From Gemmobacter nectariphilus DSM 15620 (GTDB lineage Bacteria > Pseudomonadota > Alphaproteobacteria > Rhodobacterales > Rhodobacteraceae): DNA of 64,000 bases. Position 1 is the first letter of the stretch. Each line of letters begins with the position of its first letter. Location of the stretch: NCBI RefSeq assembly GCF_000429765.1, contig NZ_AUCM01000008.1, positions 62,001 to 126,000 on the forward strand, written 5' to 3'. The translations under genes and the position numbers were made by a program. Below the pieces are notes generated by a model, which saw only the letters and a program-made list of their open reading frames with translations, was not told the DNA's origin and ran no database searches. Shown piece by piece: positions 52,434 to 63,865 of the stretch.

Positions 52434-55127
52434 TTACGCGATCAGTATAGAACTCTCTTTCGCGACTGTCTCGAAATTCCCGTCAGAAAGGATGCGGCCC
52501 TGGTCAAAGACGACGATTCTGTCGAATTTAGACGCCAATGCCGGGTTCGACAGCGTCCAGATGATGGTCGCATCGGGGTTCACCGTGCGGATCAGCGCCA
52601 GCGAATCAGCCAGAATCGCTTCCTGCATCCGCTGGTCGGTGCCCGAAAGCGGGCGGTTGAAGACATACATGTCGGACCGGCGCATCAGCGCGCGCGCAAG
52701 GTTCAGCTTTTGCCGCTGCAGCTGGCTGAAGCGCCGCCCCCCTGCCCCCAGATCGTAATCCAGCCCGACATCGATCAGCTCGGGCATGATGCCGTGTTGC
52801 TCGACCAGCCGCGAGGTGATCGCGCGCAGCGTGGCCTGGGCATCGGCATTGTTGATGCGGATTTTGCCAAACAGGATGTTCTCGGCGATGCTGGCTGAAC
52901 GGTTGAACCGCTCGGGGTCAAAGGGCTCGATCAGGCCGCGCAGATCCTCGGGCAGACCGGCCAGGAAGGCGCCCCGCGCCGCGACCAGCTGCTGCATGAT
53001 CTCGGGCGTCAGCAGGCCCATCCGGAACCGGGGCTCGACATAGTGCGAGGCCAGTTCGATCAGCGCCACCGCATCGGCGCGCGAGACCTGGAACGCCTGA
53101 CGATCGCGGGTGCGTTGCAGCAGTTGCTGATAGACCGGGATGCTTTCGGCCGTCAGGAACGGCATCTCGTCAAAGAAGTCGTCATCCGGTGCAAGGTCGC
53201 CAAAGATCTCGACGATGTTCTCGGCCAGACCGCGCCCGATATCGAACAGCACACCGATCAGCCCGGTCTTGACCAGGATGTTGCGGGCATAGCCGCTTTG
53301 CATGACCACCGTGGTCGCGCCGGGATCGGCCAGCGCGCTGAACATCAGGTTCTCGAGGATCGAGGCGTCGACATTGTAGGCGTCGATGTCAAAGGGCGTC
53401 ACAAGCTGGCTTTGGCCCGACCGGTCAAGTTCAACCCGCAATTCGTGGCGAATTTCGACCAGCGCCCGCGCCAGATGCGGCCGCTTGTCGGGATCCAGCG
53501 TCGAGCGCATGACCAGCAGGACCAGGTCCTCGTCCAGCCGCACCGCGTCGAACACGCTGATCATCGAGCGGGTCAGCCCCCCCTCGTGGTCGCGGAATGG
53601 CAGCATGTCATGGTTGATCCAGTCCGCCCGGACATCGAAATCCGGGTTGGCCGAGGCCCGTGCCTCGCGCCGGGTCCAGTCGCGGTGGGCGGGGGTATCT
53701 TCGGCAGGCACGACGGGGGCGTGTTTCAGGCCGTAAAGCAGATTGTCGCGCAGGCTGCCATGAAAGATGAAACTGTCGGCCCCGACATAGGTGATGCGCC
53801 GCCCGCTGATCGATTCGGGCAGCTCCCACAGATCGGTCTGGCCAAAGGCGATGCGCCCGCCGGCCGGCGCGACCTTGCGGCCCAACGCGGCGGCCAGCGT
53901 TTCCGCCCCCGACCCCAGATCGTCGATCATCGCGATGGTTTCGCCCGGATGGACCTGCAACGAGACCTGCGCCAGCAGCCGCACGCCCGTATCGCTGGTG
54001 ATCGTCAGCCCCGAGATGTTCAGCGGCATCGGCAGCGGCCCGGTTTCGGCCGACAATGCCTGGCGTTCGGCCGGCAGCAGATCGTCGGCCCGGAACTGGT
54101 CGACCACCTGTTCGTATTTGACCTGAACGTCCTGGCGGGCCTGATCCCAGTCGATCAGCTCCTTCAGCGGGCCGGGCAGATCCTTGTAGGCGTTGATCAC
54201 CGCCACCAGCTGGCCCACGTCCAGCGTGCCCCGGATCGTGAAATAGCCGCCAATGGCATAGAACAGGAAAGGCGTCAGCTGCGACAGGAAGTTGTTGATG
54301 AACTTCACCAGATACTTCCACTGGTAGAAGTCATAGCGGATCTTGAAGATCGTCCCCAGCCGGTCGGCCATGTCGGCGCGTTCATAGTTCGACGTGTCCA
54401 GCGCGTGGATCGTGTCGATCCCCTCGACGATCTCGCCCACCCGGCCGGCCAGACGGCGCGCGGTCAGCTGGCGCTGGCGGCCAAGCTCGATCAGGCGCCG
54501 GCGCATCTGCGGGATCAGACCGACCTGGATCGCCGCCATGGCGCCCGCGATCAACCCCAGCCACAGGTTCTGGACAAAGATGAACGACAGCGCCGCCAGC
54601 GCCTGCCCGCCCAGCAGAACCGGCTGCACGAAGGCATCGCCGGTAAAGCCGCCCAGGGGCTCGATCTCGTCCTTGATCATGCTGGACACTTCGGCGCCCT
54701 TGACGCCGCGGAACCGGGCTGGCGGAAAGCGCAGCACGCGGTCGACCAGCTCGAAACGGATACGGCGCAGCAGACGCTCGCCCAGACGGCCCTTGTAGGT
54801 GTTGATGTAGAACTTGAAGATGCCGTTCACGATGACCAGCATCAGGAACAGCAGGCTGAGGCCCATCAGCGTCTGCATCCGGTTCAGATCGACCCCGTCG
54901 GTCAACGAGATCTGACCGATGAACGGCAGATCCAGCGAGAGCGGCATGAACCGCTGCACCGCATCGGGCGTTGCGAACCCCTCGCCCTGGATCGGGCCGT
55001 TGACGATCTGCTTGGGCAGATCGAACGACATGTAATAGGGGATCATCGACAGCAGGACGATGCACAGAATCCAGATCTGCTGGCGTCTGGTATGGTTCCA
55101 GATATAGCGCGTAAGGTCGGATTCCAT
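52434..55127 (-). CDS. ABC transporter-type protein with degenerate nucleotide-binding domain
   Basis: The 897-residue protein has an N-terminal ABC exporter membrane domain of about six helices (1-330). A single NBD-like region follows, and its catalytic motifs are lost. The Walker A equivalent is DDLGSGAET (402-410; Lys to Ala408), the signature GRRFSQLQRQ (797-806), the Walker B FNRPLSGTD (Asp to Asn824, Glu to Arg825), and the H-loop His is Ser. About 290 extra residues separate Walker A and signature, and three Q-loop-like SxxxNLLFG motifs recur in it. It is a pseudo-ABC protein, not a classical pump. The ATG at 55127 is chosen because upstream sequence lies in the methyltransferase gene. 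Confidence 0.9.
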   Translation of the reverse strand: MESDLTRYIWNHTRRQQIWILCIVLLSMIPYYMSFDLPKQIVNGPIQGEGFATPDAVQRFMPLSLDLPFIGQISLTDGVDLNRMQTLMGLSLLFLMLVIVNGIFKFYINTYKGRLGERLLRRIRFELVDRVLRFPPARFRGVKGAEVSSMIKDEIEPLGGFTGDAFVQPVLLGGQALAALSFIFVQNLWLGLIAGAMAAIQVGLIPQMRRRLIELGRQRQLTARRLAGRVGEIVEGIDTIHALDTSNYERADMADRLGTIFKIRYDFYQWKYLVKFINNFLSQLTPFLFYAIGGYFTIRGTLDVGQLVAVINAYKDLPGPLKELIDWDQARQDVQVKYEQVVDQFRADDLLPAERQALSAETGPLPMPLNISGLTITSDTGVRLLAQVSLQVHPGETIAMIDDLGSGAETLAAALGRKVAPAGGRIAFGQTDLWELPESISGRRITYVGADSFIFHGSLRDNLLYGLKHAPVVPAEDTPAHRDWTRREARASANPDFDVRADWINHDMLPFRDHEGGLTRSMISVFDAVRLDEDLVLLVMRSTLDPDKRPHLARALVEIRHELRVELDRSGQSQLVTPFDIDAYNVDASILENLMFSALADPGATTVVMQSGYARNILVKTGLIGVLFDIGRGLAENIVEIFGDLAPDDDFFDEMPFLTAESIPVYQQLLQRTRDRQAFQVSRADAVALIELASHYVEPRFRMGLLTPEIMQQLVAARGAFLAGLPEDLRGLIEPFDPERFNRSASIAENILFGKIRINNADAQATLRAITSRLVEQHGIMPELIDVGLDYDLGAGGRRFSQLQRQKLNLARALMRRSDMYVFNRPLSGTDQRMQEAILADSLALIRTVNPDATIIWTLSNPALASKFDRIVVFDQGRILSDGNFETVAKESSILIA

Positions 55128-55176
55128 GGTGGGGCCGTCTTGCGGGTCCGGCAGGTCAGGGCCGGACGGTGTCGGG

Positions 55177-55659
55177 TCAGGTGCGGCGATAGAAATAGCC
55201 CCGCCGGGGCGATGCGCCATCGGGCAGCGGCAGCGCGACAAGTCCCGGATGTTCCAGCGGCAGATCGCTGACCGCATAGCCGCCCGGCATCAGCATCCCG
55301 GCCACCATGTCGGCGATCCAGGCCGCCTTGGCCGCGTCCTTTTCCGCATAGCCCGTGCCGATGTCGCTGTGCACCAGCGGGCTTTGCCCGGTCATGAACG
55401 GGCGGCTCGTCTCGCGGATTTCGCCAAGGATGGTATCCTCGGGGTCGGGCAGACAGGACTTGTGGGCCGCGACCTCGCGGTCGAACACCACGATGCGCCG
55501 ATCCGGGAAACACTGGCGCAGATGGCTGTAGGTGCGCCCGTTGCCCAGCCCCACCTCCAGGATCGGGCCATCGCCCGGCAGGTCCAGATGGTCACGAATA
55601 TGGTTCAGGATTGCCCGCTGCGAGACCATGCGGTCAATGAAATCATCCAGACGGCTCAT
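55177..55659 (-). CDS. Class I SAM-dependent methyltransferase
   Basis: The 160-residue protein has the SAM-binding loop ILEVGLGNGRTYSHL (33-47), an acidic second strand (RRIVVFDREVA) and a third-strand SDIGTG. It is small for the class and ends ASPRRGYFYRRT. The substrate is unknown. It lies 49 bases before the pseudo-ABC gene and 33 bases after the sugar dehydrogenase, in one minus-strand run. Confidence 0.82.
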   Translation of the reverse strand: MSRLDDFIDRMVSQRAILNHIRDHLDLPGDGPILEVGLGNGRTYSHLRQCFPDRRIVVFDREVAAHKSCLPDPEDTILGEIRETSRPFMTGQSPLVHSDIGTGYAEKDAAKAAWIADMVAGMLMPGGYAVSDLPLEHPGLVALPLPDGASPRRGYFYRRT

Positions 55660-55692
55660 CGGCGTCGCTCCTTGGAAGGCACGGGGGAAAGC

Positions 55693-57012
55693 TCAGGCCT
55701 TGACGATCGTCGCGCCCTGAAGGCCCCGCCGTGCAAACACGTTCCGGGTATCTACGATCAAAGGCACCCATTCCGTCAGTGCCGCATAATCGACATCGTC
55801 ATGGTCTGTGGCAACCAGCACCGCATCAAAGCCACCAATCACCTGCGCATCCCACACGACCGAGCGGCGCCCGCGCAAGGCGCTGTATTCGCGCGTCGGC
55901 GGGATTTCGGGGACGAACGGGTCGTAATAGGCCGTCTCGGCCCCACGCGCCTCGATCAGCTCCATCAGCTTAAGCGAGGGGCTTTCGCGAATGTCGGGCA
56001 CGTTCTTCTTGTAGGCCAGCCCCAGGATCAGCACCCTGGACCGGCTGAGCGCCTTGCCCGACTTCTGGTCCAGCGCCAGCGCCAGACGGTCGGTCACATG
56101 ATGGGGCATGGCGGTGTTGATCTCGCCTGCCAGTTCGATGAAGCGGGTGGGCTGGTCGAACTCGCGCGATTTCCAGGTCAGGTAGAACGGGTCGATCGGG
56201 ATGCAATGCCCGCCCAGCCCCGGCCCTGGATAGAACGGCATGAAGCCAAAGGGCTTGGTGCGGGCGGCGTCGATCACCTCCCACACGTCGATGCCCATGG
56301 CGTCGTAGACCAGCTTCAGCTCGTTCACGAGGGCGATGTTGACGGCGCGAAAGATGTTCTCGGTCAGCTTGACCGCCTCGGCCGTCGCCGTGCTGGACAC
56401 CGGGACCACGGTTTCCACCACCGCCCCATAGAAGGCCGCCATCAGCACCGAGGCCTCCTCGCCCTCGCCTGCAACAACCTTGGGAATGGTCGAGGTGCGG
56501 AACTGCCGGTTGCCCGGATCCTCGCGCTCGGGCGAGAAGCCGACAAAGAAATCCTGCCCGGCCGTCAGGCCGGTGGCCTCCAGGATCGGGGCCAGCACCT
56601 CGCGGGTGGTGCCGGGCCAGGTGGTGGATTCCAGGATCACCAGCTGGCCAGGACGCAAGCGCGCGGCAATGTCGCGGCCGGTGTTTTCCACATAGGACAG
56701 ATCGGGCGTGCGATGGGCCGTCAGCGGGGTCGGCACACAGATCGCGATGATGTCGCACTCTGCCAGCCCGTCGAAATCGCAGCTCGCGCGCAGGCGGCCT
56801 GCGTCCACAGCCTCGGCCAGCGCCTCTTGCGGGACCGCCTCGATATAGCTGCGACGCGCCTCGATGGCGGTGATCTTGCCGGGGTCGATGTCAAAGCCGG
56901 TCACGGCAAAGCCGCCGCGAATGGCGGCCATCGCCAGCGGCAGGCCGACATAGCCCAGCCCGATGACACCGACCCGCGCCGTGCGCGCCGCGATCCGGCT
57001 GTGCAAATCCAT
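55693..57012 (-). CDS. UDP-sugar 6-dehydrogenase (WbpA/TviB-like)
   Basis: This 439-residue protein has a Rossmann N-terminus (GVIGLGYVGLPLA) and the catalytic Cys in GPGLGGHCIPIDPFYL. A central dimer region and the C-terminal UDP-binding domain (VLILGLAYKKNVPDIRESPS) complete the family. It resembles UDP-N-acetylglucosamine 6-dehydrogenases. It would provide a uronic acid for a surface glycan. The ATG at 57012 fits the family start MDLHSRIAARTARVG; a GTG at 57036 is an alternative, and neither has a good ribosome site. Confidence 0.92.
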   Translation of the reverse strand: MDLHSRIAARTARVGVIGLGYVGLPLAMAAIRGGFAVTGFDIDPGKITAIEARRSYIEAVPQEALAEAVDAGRLRASCDFDGLAECDIIAICVPTPLTAHRTPDLSYVENTGRDIAARLRPGQLVILESTTWPGTTREVLAPILEATGLTAGQDFFVGFSPEREDPGNRQFRTSTIPKVVAGEGEEASVLMAAFYGAVVETVVPVSSTATAEAVKLTENIFRAVNIALVNELKLVYDAMGIDVWEVIDAARTKPFGFMPFYPGPGLGGHCIPIDPFYLTWKSREFDQPTRFIELAGEINTAMPHHVTDRLALALDQKSGKALSRSRVLILGLAYKKNVPDIRESPSLKLMELIEARGAETAYYDPFVPEIPPTREYSALRGRRSVVWDAQVIGGFDAVLVATDHDDVDYAALTEWVPLIVDTRNVFARRGLQGATIVKA

Positions 57013-57208
57013 CGCCTGGGGATTGGAAACTGTCACGGGAATGGGTCCGGTCTGAATGGTTCGGTCTGCCGAGTTGACGGCGAAACCCCGCCCTGTCAAG
57101 GCGTCGCTCGCGCACAGGGGTGTTATCGTTCGGGCCAGGCCGGGTTGCACATGGCGTCCGGGCGGCTATCTTGCGCCCCTTGCAGCCTTGGACAAAGCAG
57201 AACCTGCG

Positions 57209-58291
57209 ATGCGCATCGCCTTTCATGCCCCGCTCAAATCGCCCGATCATCCGGTGCCCTCGGGGGATCGGCTGATGGGGCGGCTGCTGCTGGGGGCCCT
57301 GCGGCTGGGCGGACACCGGGCCGAGGTGGTGTCAGACCTGCGCCCCTATCTGCGCGATCCGGCGGCCGGGGCTCTGGCGGGGTATCAGCGGGACGCCCAG
57401 GCCGAGATCGCCCGCATCGGCGCGATCTGGCAGCGCGAGGGCGCGCCGGATCTGTGGTTCAGCTACCACCCCTATTGCAAGGCGCCGGATCTGCTGGGCC
57501 CGCCGCTGTGCCGCCGCTTTGGCCTGCCCTATGTGACAGCGGAATCCTCGTGGTCGGTGCGCCGCAACACGGGCGACTGGGCCCAGGCGCAGGACCTGGT
57601 GGCCGAAGGGGCGCGGCTGGCGGCGGTGAACCTGTGCCTGACCGCCCGCGACCGCGCGGGGCTGGCCTATGCGGTGCCGGATGCCCGGCTGGCCGACCTG
57701 CCGCCCTTCATCGACACGGCGGCCTTTGCCGCGCTGACCCCGCGGCCCGAACCGGGGCATCTGGTCACCGTCGCCATGATGCGGCCGGGCGACAAGCTGT
57801 CGAGCTATCGGGCGCTGGCCGCGGCCCTCGCGCGGCTGGACGGCCCGGACTGGCGGCTGTCCATCATCGGCGATGGCGCGGCCGAAGCCGAGGTGCGCGC
57901 AGCCTTTGCCCCCCTGCCTGCCGAGCGGATTCACTGGCACGGGCGGCTGGATGCTGCGGGCGTGGCCCGCGTGCTGTCGTGCGGCGCCATCTATGCCTGG
58001 CCCGGCCATGCCGAGGCCTATGGGCTGGCCTATCTGGAAGCCCAGGCCATGGGCCTGCCGGTGGTGGCCGAAGCCGTGGCCGGCGTGCCCGAAGTGGTGC
58101 GCCATGGCGTCACCGGCCTTCTGACCCCGCCGGGTGACACGGCGGCCTATGCGGCGGCGATGGCGCAGCTGTTGACCGATGGCGCGCTCAGGGCACAGAT
58201 GGCGCAATCGGCGCGGCGCTTTGTTCTGGAAGACCGCTCGCTGACCGCCGCTGCCGCGCGGCTGGCAGATGTTCTGGGGGGGCTGGCATGA
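57209..58291 (+). CDS. Family 4 glycosyltransferase
   Basis: The 360-residue protein has two Rossmann-like halves: an N-terminal SGDRLMGRLLLGALRLGGH and a C-terminal domain with the GT4 E-x7-E motif (AEAYGLAYLEAQAMGLPVVAEAV). It probably transfers a sugar in the assembly of a surface glycan. It is divergent from the UDP-sugar dehydrogenase across 196 bases and overlaps the next gene by ATGA. Confidence 0.88.
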   Translation: MRIAFHAPLKSPDHPVPSGDRLMGRLLLGALRLGGHRAEVVSDLRPYLRDPAAGALAGYQRDAQAEIARIGAIWQREGAPDLWFSYHPYCKAPDLLGPPLCRRFGLPYVTAESSWSVRRNTGDWAQAQDLVAEGARLAAVNLCLTARDRAGLAYAVPDARLADLPPFIDTAAFAALTPRPEPGHLVTVAMMRPGDKLSSYRALAAALARLDGPDWRLSIIGDGAAEAEVRAAFAPLPAERIHWHGRLDAAGVARVLSCGAIYAWPGHAEAYGLAYLEAQAMGLPVVAEAVAGVPEVVRHGVTGLLTPPGDTAAYAAAMAQLLTDGALRAQMAQSARRFVLEDRSLTAAAARLADVLGGLA

Positions 58292-59031
58292 GCGAGGCGT
58301 CATTCATCGACCGGCTGGACCGTCTGGCCGATCACGGGCAGCGTCTGGATTTCTGGCTGCGCGATGACGATGTGACCGAACCCACCCCGGCGCTGGACCG
58401 GCTGATCGGCCTGTGCAACCGCCACCATGTGCCGGTCCTGCTGGCCGCGATCCCCGCTGGCACCGGCGCGCCGCTGGCACAGCGGCTGGCACAGGAACCC
58501 CTGGTGCGCATGGCCGTGCATGGCTGGGCGCACCAGAACCACGCCCCGCCCGGCGAGAAGAAACAGGAACTTGGCCCCCACCGACCGACCGACACCGTGG
58601 CGGACCAATTGTCCGAAGGGGTCCGCCACCTGTCCGCCCTGTTCGGCCCGCGCCTCGTGCCGGTGCTGGTGCCGCCCTGGAATCGCATCGCGCCGCAGGT
58701 GGCGACGGCCCTGCCCGGCATCGGCTTTCGCGCCCTGTCGGTCTTTGGCCCGGAAAAGCCCGGCCCCCTGCCCCAGATCAACACCTATGTCGATCTGATC
58801 GACTGGCGCGGCAGCCGCGGCGGGCGGCCGGCAGAGGATCTGTTCGCCGACCTGAACCGCCGCATCGACGCCGTCGTTGCAGCAAGCTCGGGCAGCGTCG
58901 GCCTTCTGGGGCATCATCTGGTTCATGATGCGGCGGCCTGGGACTTTCTGGATCGGGTGCTGGCTCTGGCCGCCGCGCACCCCGCCTGCCGCTGGCCGAC
59001 CTTCGATCAGATGATGCCCGCCACGGCCTGA
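58288..59031 (+). CDS. Polysaccharide deacetylase-like protein
   Basis: The 247-residue protein has the NodB-type metal motif region: a DDD at 26-28 in WLRDDDVTEPTPALDRL, HGWAHQNH with two His at about 78 and 82, and PPWNRIAP. The fold is that of carbohydrate esterase family 4. It may remove acetyl groups from an amino sugar. It is translated with the glycosyltransferase through ATGA overlap. The genes form a small glycan locus with the divergent UDP-sugar dehydrogenase. Confidence 0.82.
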   Translation: MSEASFIDRLDRLADHGQRLDFWLRDDDVTEPTPALDRLIGLCNRHHVPVLLAAIPAGTGAPLAQRLAQEPLVRMAVHGWAHQNHAPPGEKKQELGPHRPTDTVADQLSEGVRHLSALFGPRLVPVLVPPWNRIAPQVATALPGIGFRALSVFGPEKPGPLPQINTYVDLIDWRGSRGGRPAEDLFADLNRRIDAVVAASSGSVGLLGHHLVHDAAAWDFLDRVLALAAAHPACRWPTFDQMMPATA

Positions 59032-59073
59032 CCCTGCGGCAGCAGGTCGCGGGGCATGGACAAAAGCTGCCTG

Positions 59074-59089
59074 CTCACGCTAGCGTGAG
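59074..59089. promoter_or_regulatory. Perfect 16-base palindrome upstream of an ABC transporter operon
   Basis: CTCACGCT/AGCGTGAG has no central loop, so a protein-binding site is likelier than a terminator. It is 45 bases before the ABC operon. Flanking CTGCC and GGCAG could extend a hairpin. Confidence 0.5.
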
Positions 59090-59133
59090 GAAAAGGCAGG
59101 CCGGCTCCTCCGGTCCCAAAAGCGGTGGCACGC

Positions 59134-61004
<1,871 letters not shown>

Positions 61005-61008
<4 letters not shown>

Positions 61009-62870
61009 TGCGGTCTGTCACCATCACCCGCCGGAATCTCATGCTGGGCACGGCGGCGCTGGGGCTCGCGCTGGGGCCGGTCCGCGCCCAGGCCGGGCTG
61101 CCGCTGGTGCCGCACCGCACCGATCTGGCCGCGCTGGGGCACCGCCCCGGCAAGCCTGGCGGCACGGTGCGCATGCTGATCGGATCGGCCCGCGATGTGC
61201 GGCTGATCCCGATCATTTCCTATGCCCGCCTGGTCGGCTATGACGACCAACTGACCCTTGCCCCCGACATCCTGGAAAGCTGCACGGTCGAGGAAGAGCG
61301 CATCTTCACCCTGCGCCTGCGCGAAGGGCACCGCTGGTCCGACGGATCGGAGCTGACATCCGAAGATTTCCGCTATTGCTGGGAAGATGTCTGGCTGAAC
61401 AAGGAACTGCACCCCTCGGGCCCGGTCGTCGAGCTGCTGCACGATGGCAACCTGCCCCGGTTCGAGGTGCTGGACCGGCTGACGGTGCGCTTTGCCTGGG
61501 GCGGGCCGAAGCCCGATTTCCTGCCCGCCCTTGCCGCAGCATCGCCGGTGCGCATGCTGCTGCCTGCCGCCTACATGCGCCAGTTCCATGCCCGCTATCA
61601 GGACCCGGCCAAACTGGACGAGCTGATCCGCAAGAACCGCGTCAAGGACTGGGTGTCCCTGCATCAGCGCCTGTCGCGCCAGACGCGCCCCGAAAACCCC
61701 GATCTGCCGACGCTCGAGGCCTGGATGCCCCGCACCGCGCCCCCGGCCGAACAGTTCGTCTTCGAGCGCAACCCCTATTTCCACCGGATCGACGAGAACG
61801 GCGTTCAGCTGCCCTATCTGGACCGCATCGTGCTGAACGTCAGCTCGGCCGACATCATCCCCGCCAAGACCGGCGCGGGGGAAAGCGATCTGCAATTCCT
61901 CGGGCTCGATTTCTCGGACTACACCTTCATCAAGGGGGCCGAGAAACGCTTTCCGATCCGGGTCTCGCTGTGGAAGCGGATCCAGGGCTCGCGCATGTCG
62001 CTGCTGCCGAACCTCAACTGCAACGATCCGGTCTGGCGCGGGCTGTTCCGCGATGCACGGGTGCGCCGGGCATTGTCGGTGGCGATCAACCGGCGCGAGA
62101 TCAACATGGCGGTGTTCTACGGCCTTGCCGCCGAAAGCGCCGATACGGTGCTGCCCGAAAGCCCGCTCTACAAGCCCGAATATGCCACGGCCTGGGCCGC
62201 CTGGAACGTGGCGCGCGCCAACCGCCTGCTGGACGAGGCCGGGCTGGAGGCGCGCGATGCTGACGGCTTCCGCCTGCTGCCCGATGGCCGCATGGCGCAG
62301 ATCGTGGTGGAAACCGCGGGCGAAAGCACGCTGGAAACCGACGTTCTGGAACTGGTGGCCGATCACTGGCGGCAGATCGGCATCTCGCTGCTGACCCGGG
62401 CGACGCAGCGCGATCTGTTCCGCGCACGCGGCATGTCGGGCGATGTGATGGTCGCGGTCTGGCAGGGCATGGACAATGGCGTGCCCACCCCCGACATGTC
62501 GCCTGCCGCGCTGGCGCCTACCTCGGACGATCAGATGCAATGGCCGCTCTGGGGGCTTTACTATCTGGACAAGGGCGCCAAGGGCGAGGCGCCGGACCTG
62601 CCCGAGGTGCAAGAGCTGGTCGCGCTTTACACCGCCTGGCGGCAAAGCACCTCGACGGCGCAGCGGCGCGACATCTGGCAACGAATGCTGGAGATTCACG
62701 CCGATCAGGTGTTTTCCATCGGCATCGTCAATGGCGCGCTGCAACCCGTGGTCAGCGCCCGCGCCTTGCAGAACGTGCCGCAGGCCGGCCTGTTCGGCTA
62801 TGAACCGCAATCCTATCTGGGCGTCTATCGGCCCGATACCTTCTGGTATGATCCGGAGGCCGCGTCATGA
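61005..62870 (+). CDS. ABC transporter substrate-binding protein (family 5), Tat-type signal
   Basis: This 621-residue periplasmic protein starts with a twin-arginine-like signal (TITRRNLMLGTAALGLAL). The family 5 peptide-binding fold follows (FTLRLREGHRWSDGSELTSEDFRYCWEDV; DARVRRALSVAINR). It should capture a peptide or oligosaccharide-like solute. The gene overlaps the upstream ATPase gene by ATGA and the permease by ATGA. Its large size compared with OppA (about 540) suggests extra loops. Confidence 0.93.
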
Positions 62871-63865
62871 TCCGCTATATCCTGTGGCGTGTTCTGGTGA
62901 TGATCCCGACGCTTCTGCTGATCTCGGCGCTGGTGTTCACCATCATGGAACTGCCGCCTGGCGACTTTTTCGAAAGCCAGATCGCGGAAATGCGCGCGAT
63001 GGGCGAAAATGCCGACATGGCGGAAATCGAGGCGCTGCGCGCCCGCTATGGCTTCGACAAGCCCTTGGTGGAACGCTATTTCCACTGGGTCGGCGGCATG
63101 CTGGTGGGCGATTTCGGCTATTCCTTCGAATATCAGCTGCCGGTGACCGATGTGGTGGGCGACCGGCTGTGGCTGACGATGATGGTGTCGTTCGTCACCA
63201 TCATCGTGACCTGGATCATCGCCTTTCCCATCGGCATCTATTCCGCGACCCATCCCTACAGCTGGGGCGATTACGGGCTGACCTTCGTGGGGCTGATCGG
63301 GCTGGCGATCCCGAACTTCATGCTGGCGCTGGTGCTGATGTATTTCGCGAACATCTGGTTCGGCACCTCGATCGGGCATCTGATGGGGCGCGAATACCTG
63401 GGCCAGCCGATGAGCTGGGACAAGGTCAAGTCTATCCTGGAACATCTGTGGATCCCGGTGCTGATCATCGGCACGGCCGGCACCGCCGGCATGGTGCGCC
63501 GCCTGCGCGCCAATCTGATGGACGAGATGGAAAAGCAATATGTCGTCACCGCCCGCGCCAAGGGGCTGGCGCCGGGCAAGCTGCTGCGCAAATACCCGCT
63601 GCGGCTGGCGCTGAACTTCTTCATCTCGGACATCGGCTCGATCCTGCCGGCAATCATCTCGGGGGCGGAAATCACCGCCATCGTGCTGTCGCTGGAAACC
63701 ACCGGGCCGCTGCTGATCCGGGCGCTGCAAAGCCAGGACATGTATCTGGCAGGATCTTTCCTGATGTTCCTGGCGTTCCTGACGGTGATCGGCGTTCTGA
63801 TCTCTGACATTGCGCTGGCCATGCTGGACCCGCGCATCCGACTGGCCGGAGGGCGCACGAAATGA
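62867..63865 (+). CDS. ABC transporter permease (DppB type)
   Basis: The predicted 332-residue permease has an N-terminal helix (YILWRVLVMIPTLLLISALVF). The periplasmic loop is rich in Glu and Met (IAEMRAMGENADMAEIEALR), and later helices include the EAA loop NLMDEMEKQYVVTARAKGL, which contacts the ATPase. About six membrane segments are present. It is the first permease of the importer, and its stop overlaps the start of the second. Confidence 0.94.
   Translation: MIRYILWRVLVMIPTLLLISALVFTIMELPPGDFFESQIAEMRAMGENADMAEIEALRARYGFDKPLVERYFHWVGGMLVGDFGYSFEYQLPVTDVVGDRLWLTMMVSFVTIIVTWIIAFPIGIYSATHPYSWGDYGLTFVGLIGLAIPNFMLALVLMYFANIWFGTSIGHLMGREYLGQPMSWDKVKSILEHLWIPVLIIGTAGTAGMVRRLRANLMDEMEKQYVVTARAKGLAPGKLLRKYPLRLALNFFISDIGSILPAIISGAEITAIVLSLETTGPLLIRALQSQDMYLAGSFLMFLAFLTVIGVLISDIALAMLDPRIRLAGGRTK

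Noticed and set aside
55190-55215. CCCCGCCGGGG-like sequence at the end of the methyltransferase gene, similar to the repeat
   Set aside because: It lacks the TATTT-spacer match and lies at a normal protein end (RRGYFYRR); chance similarity is sufficient.
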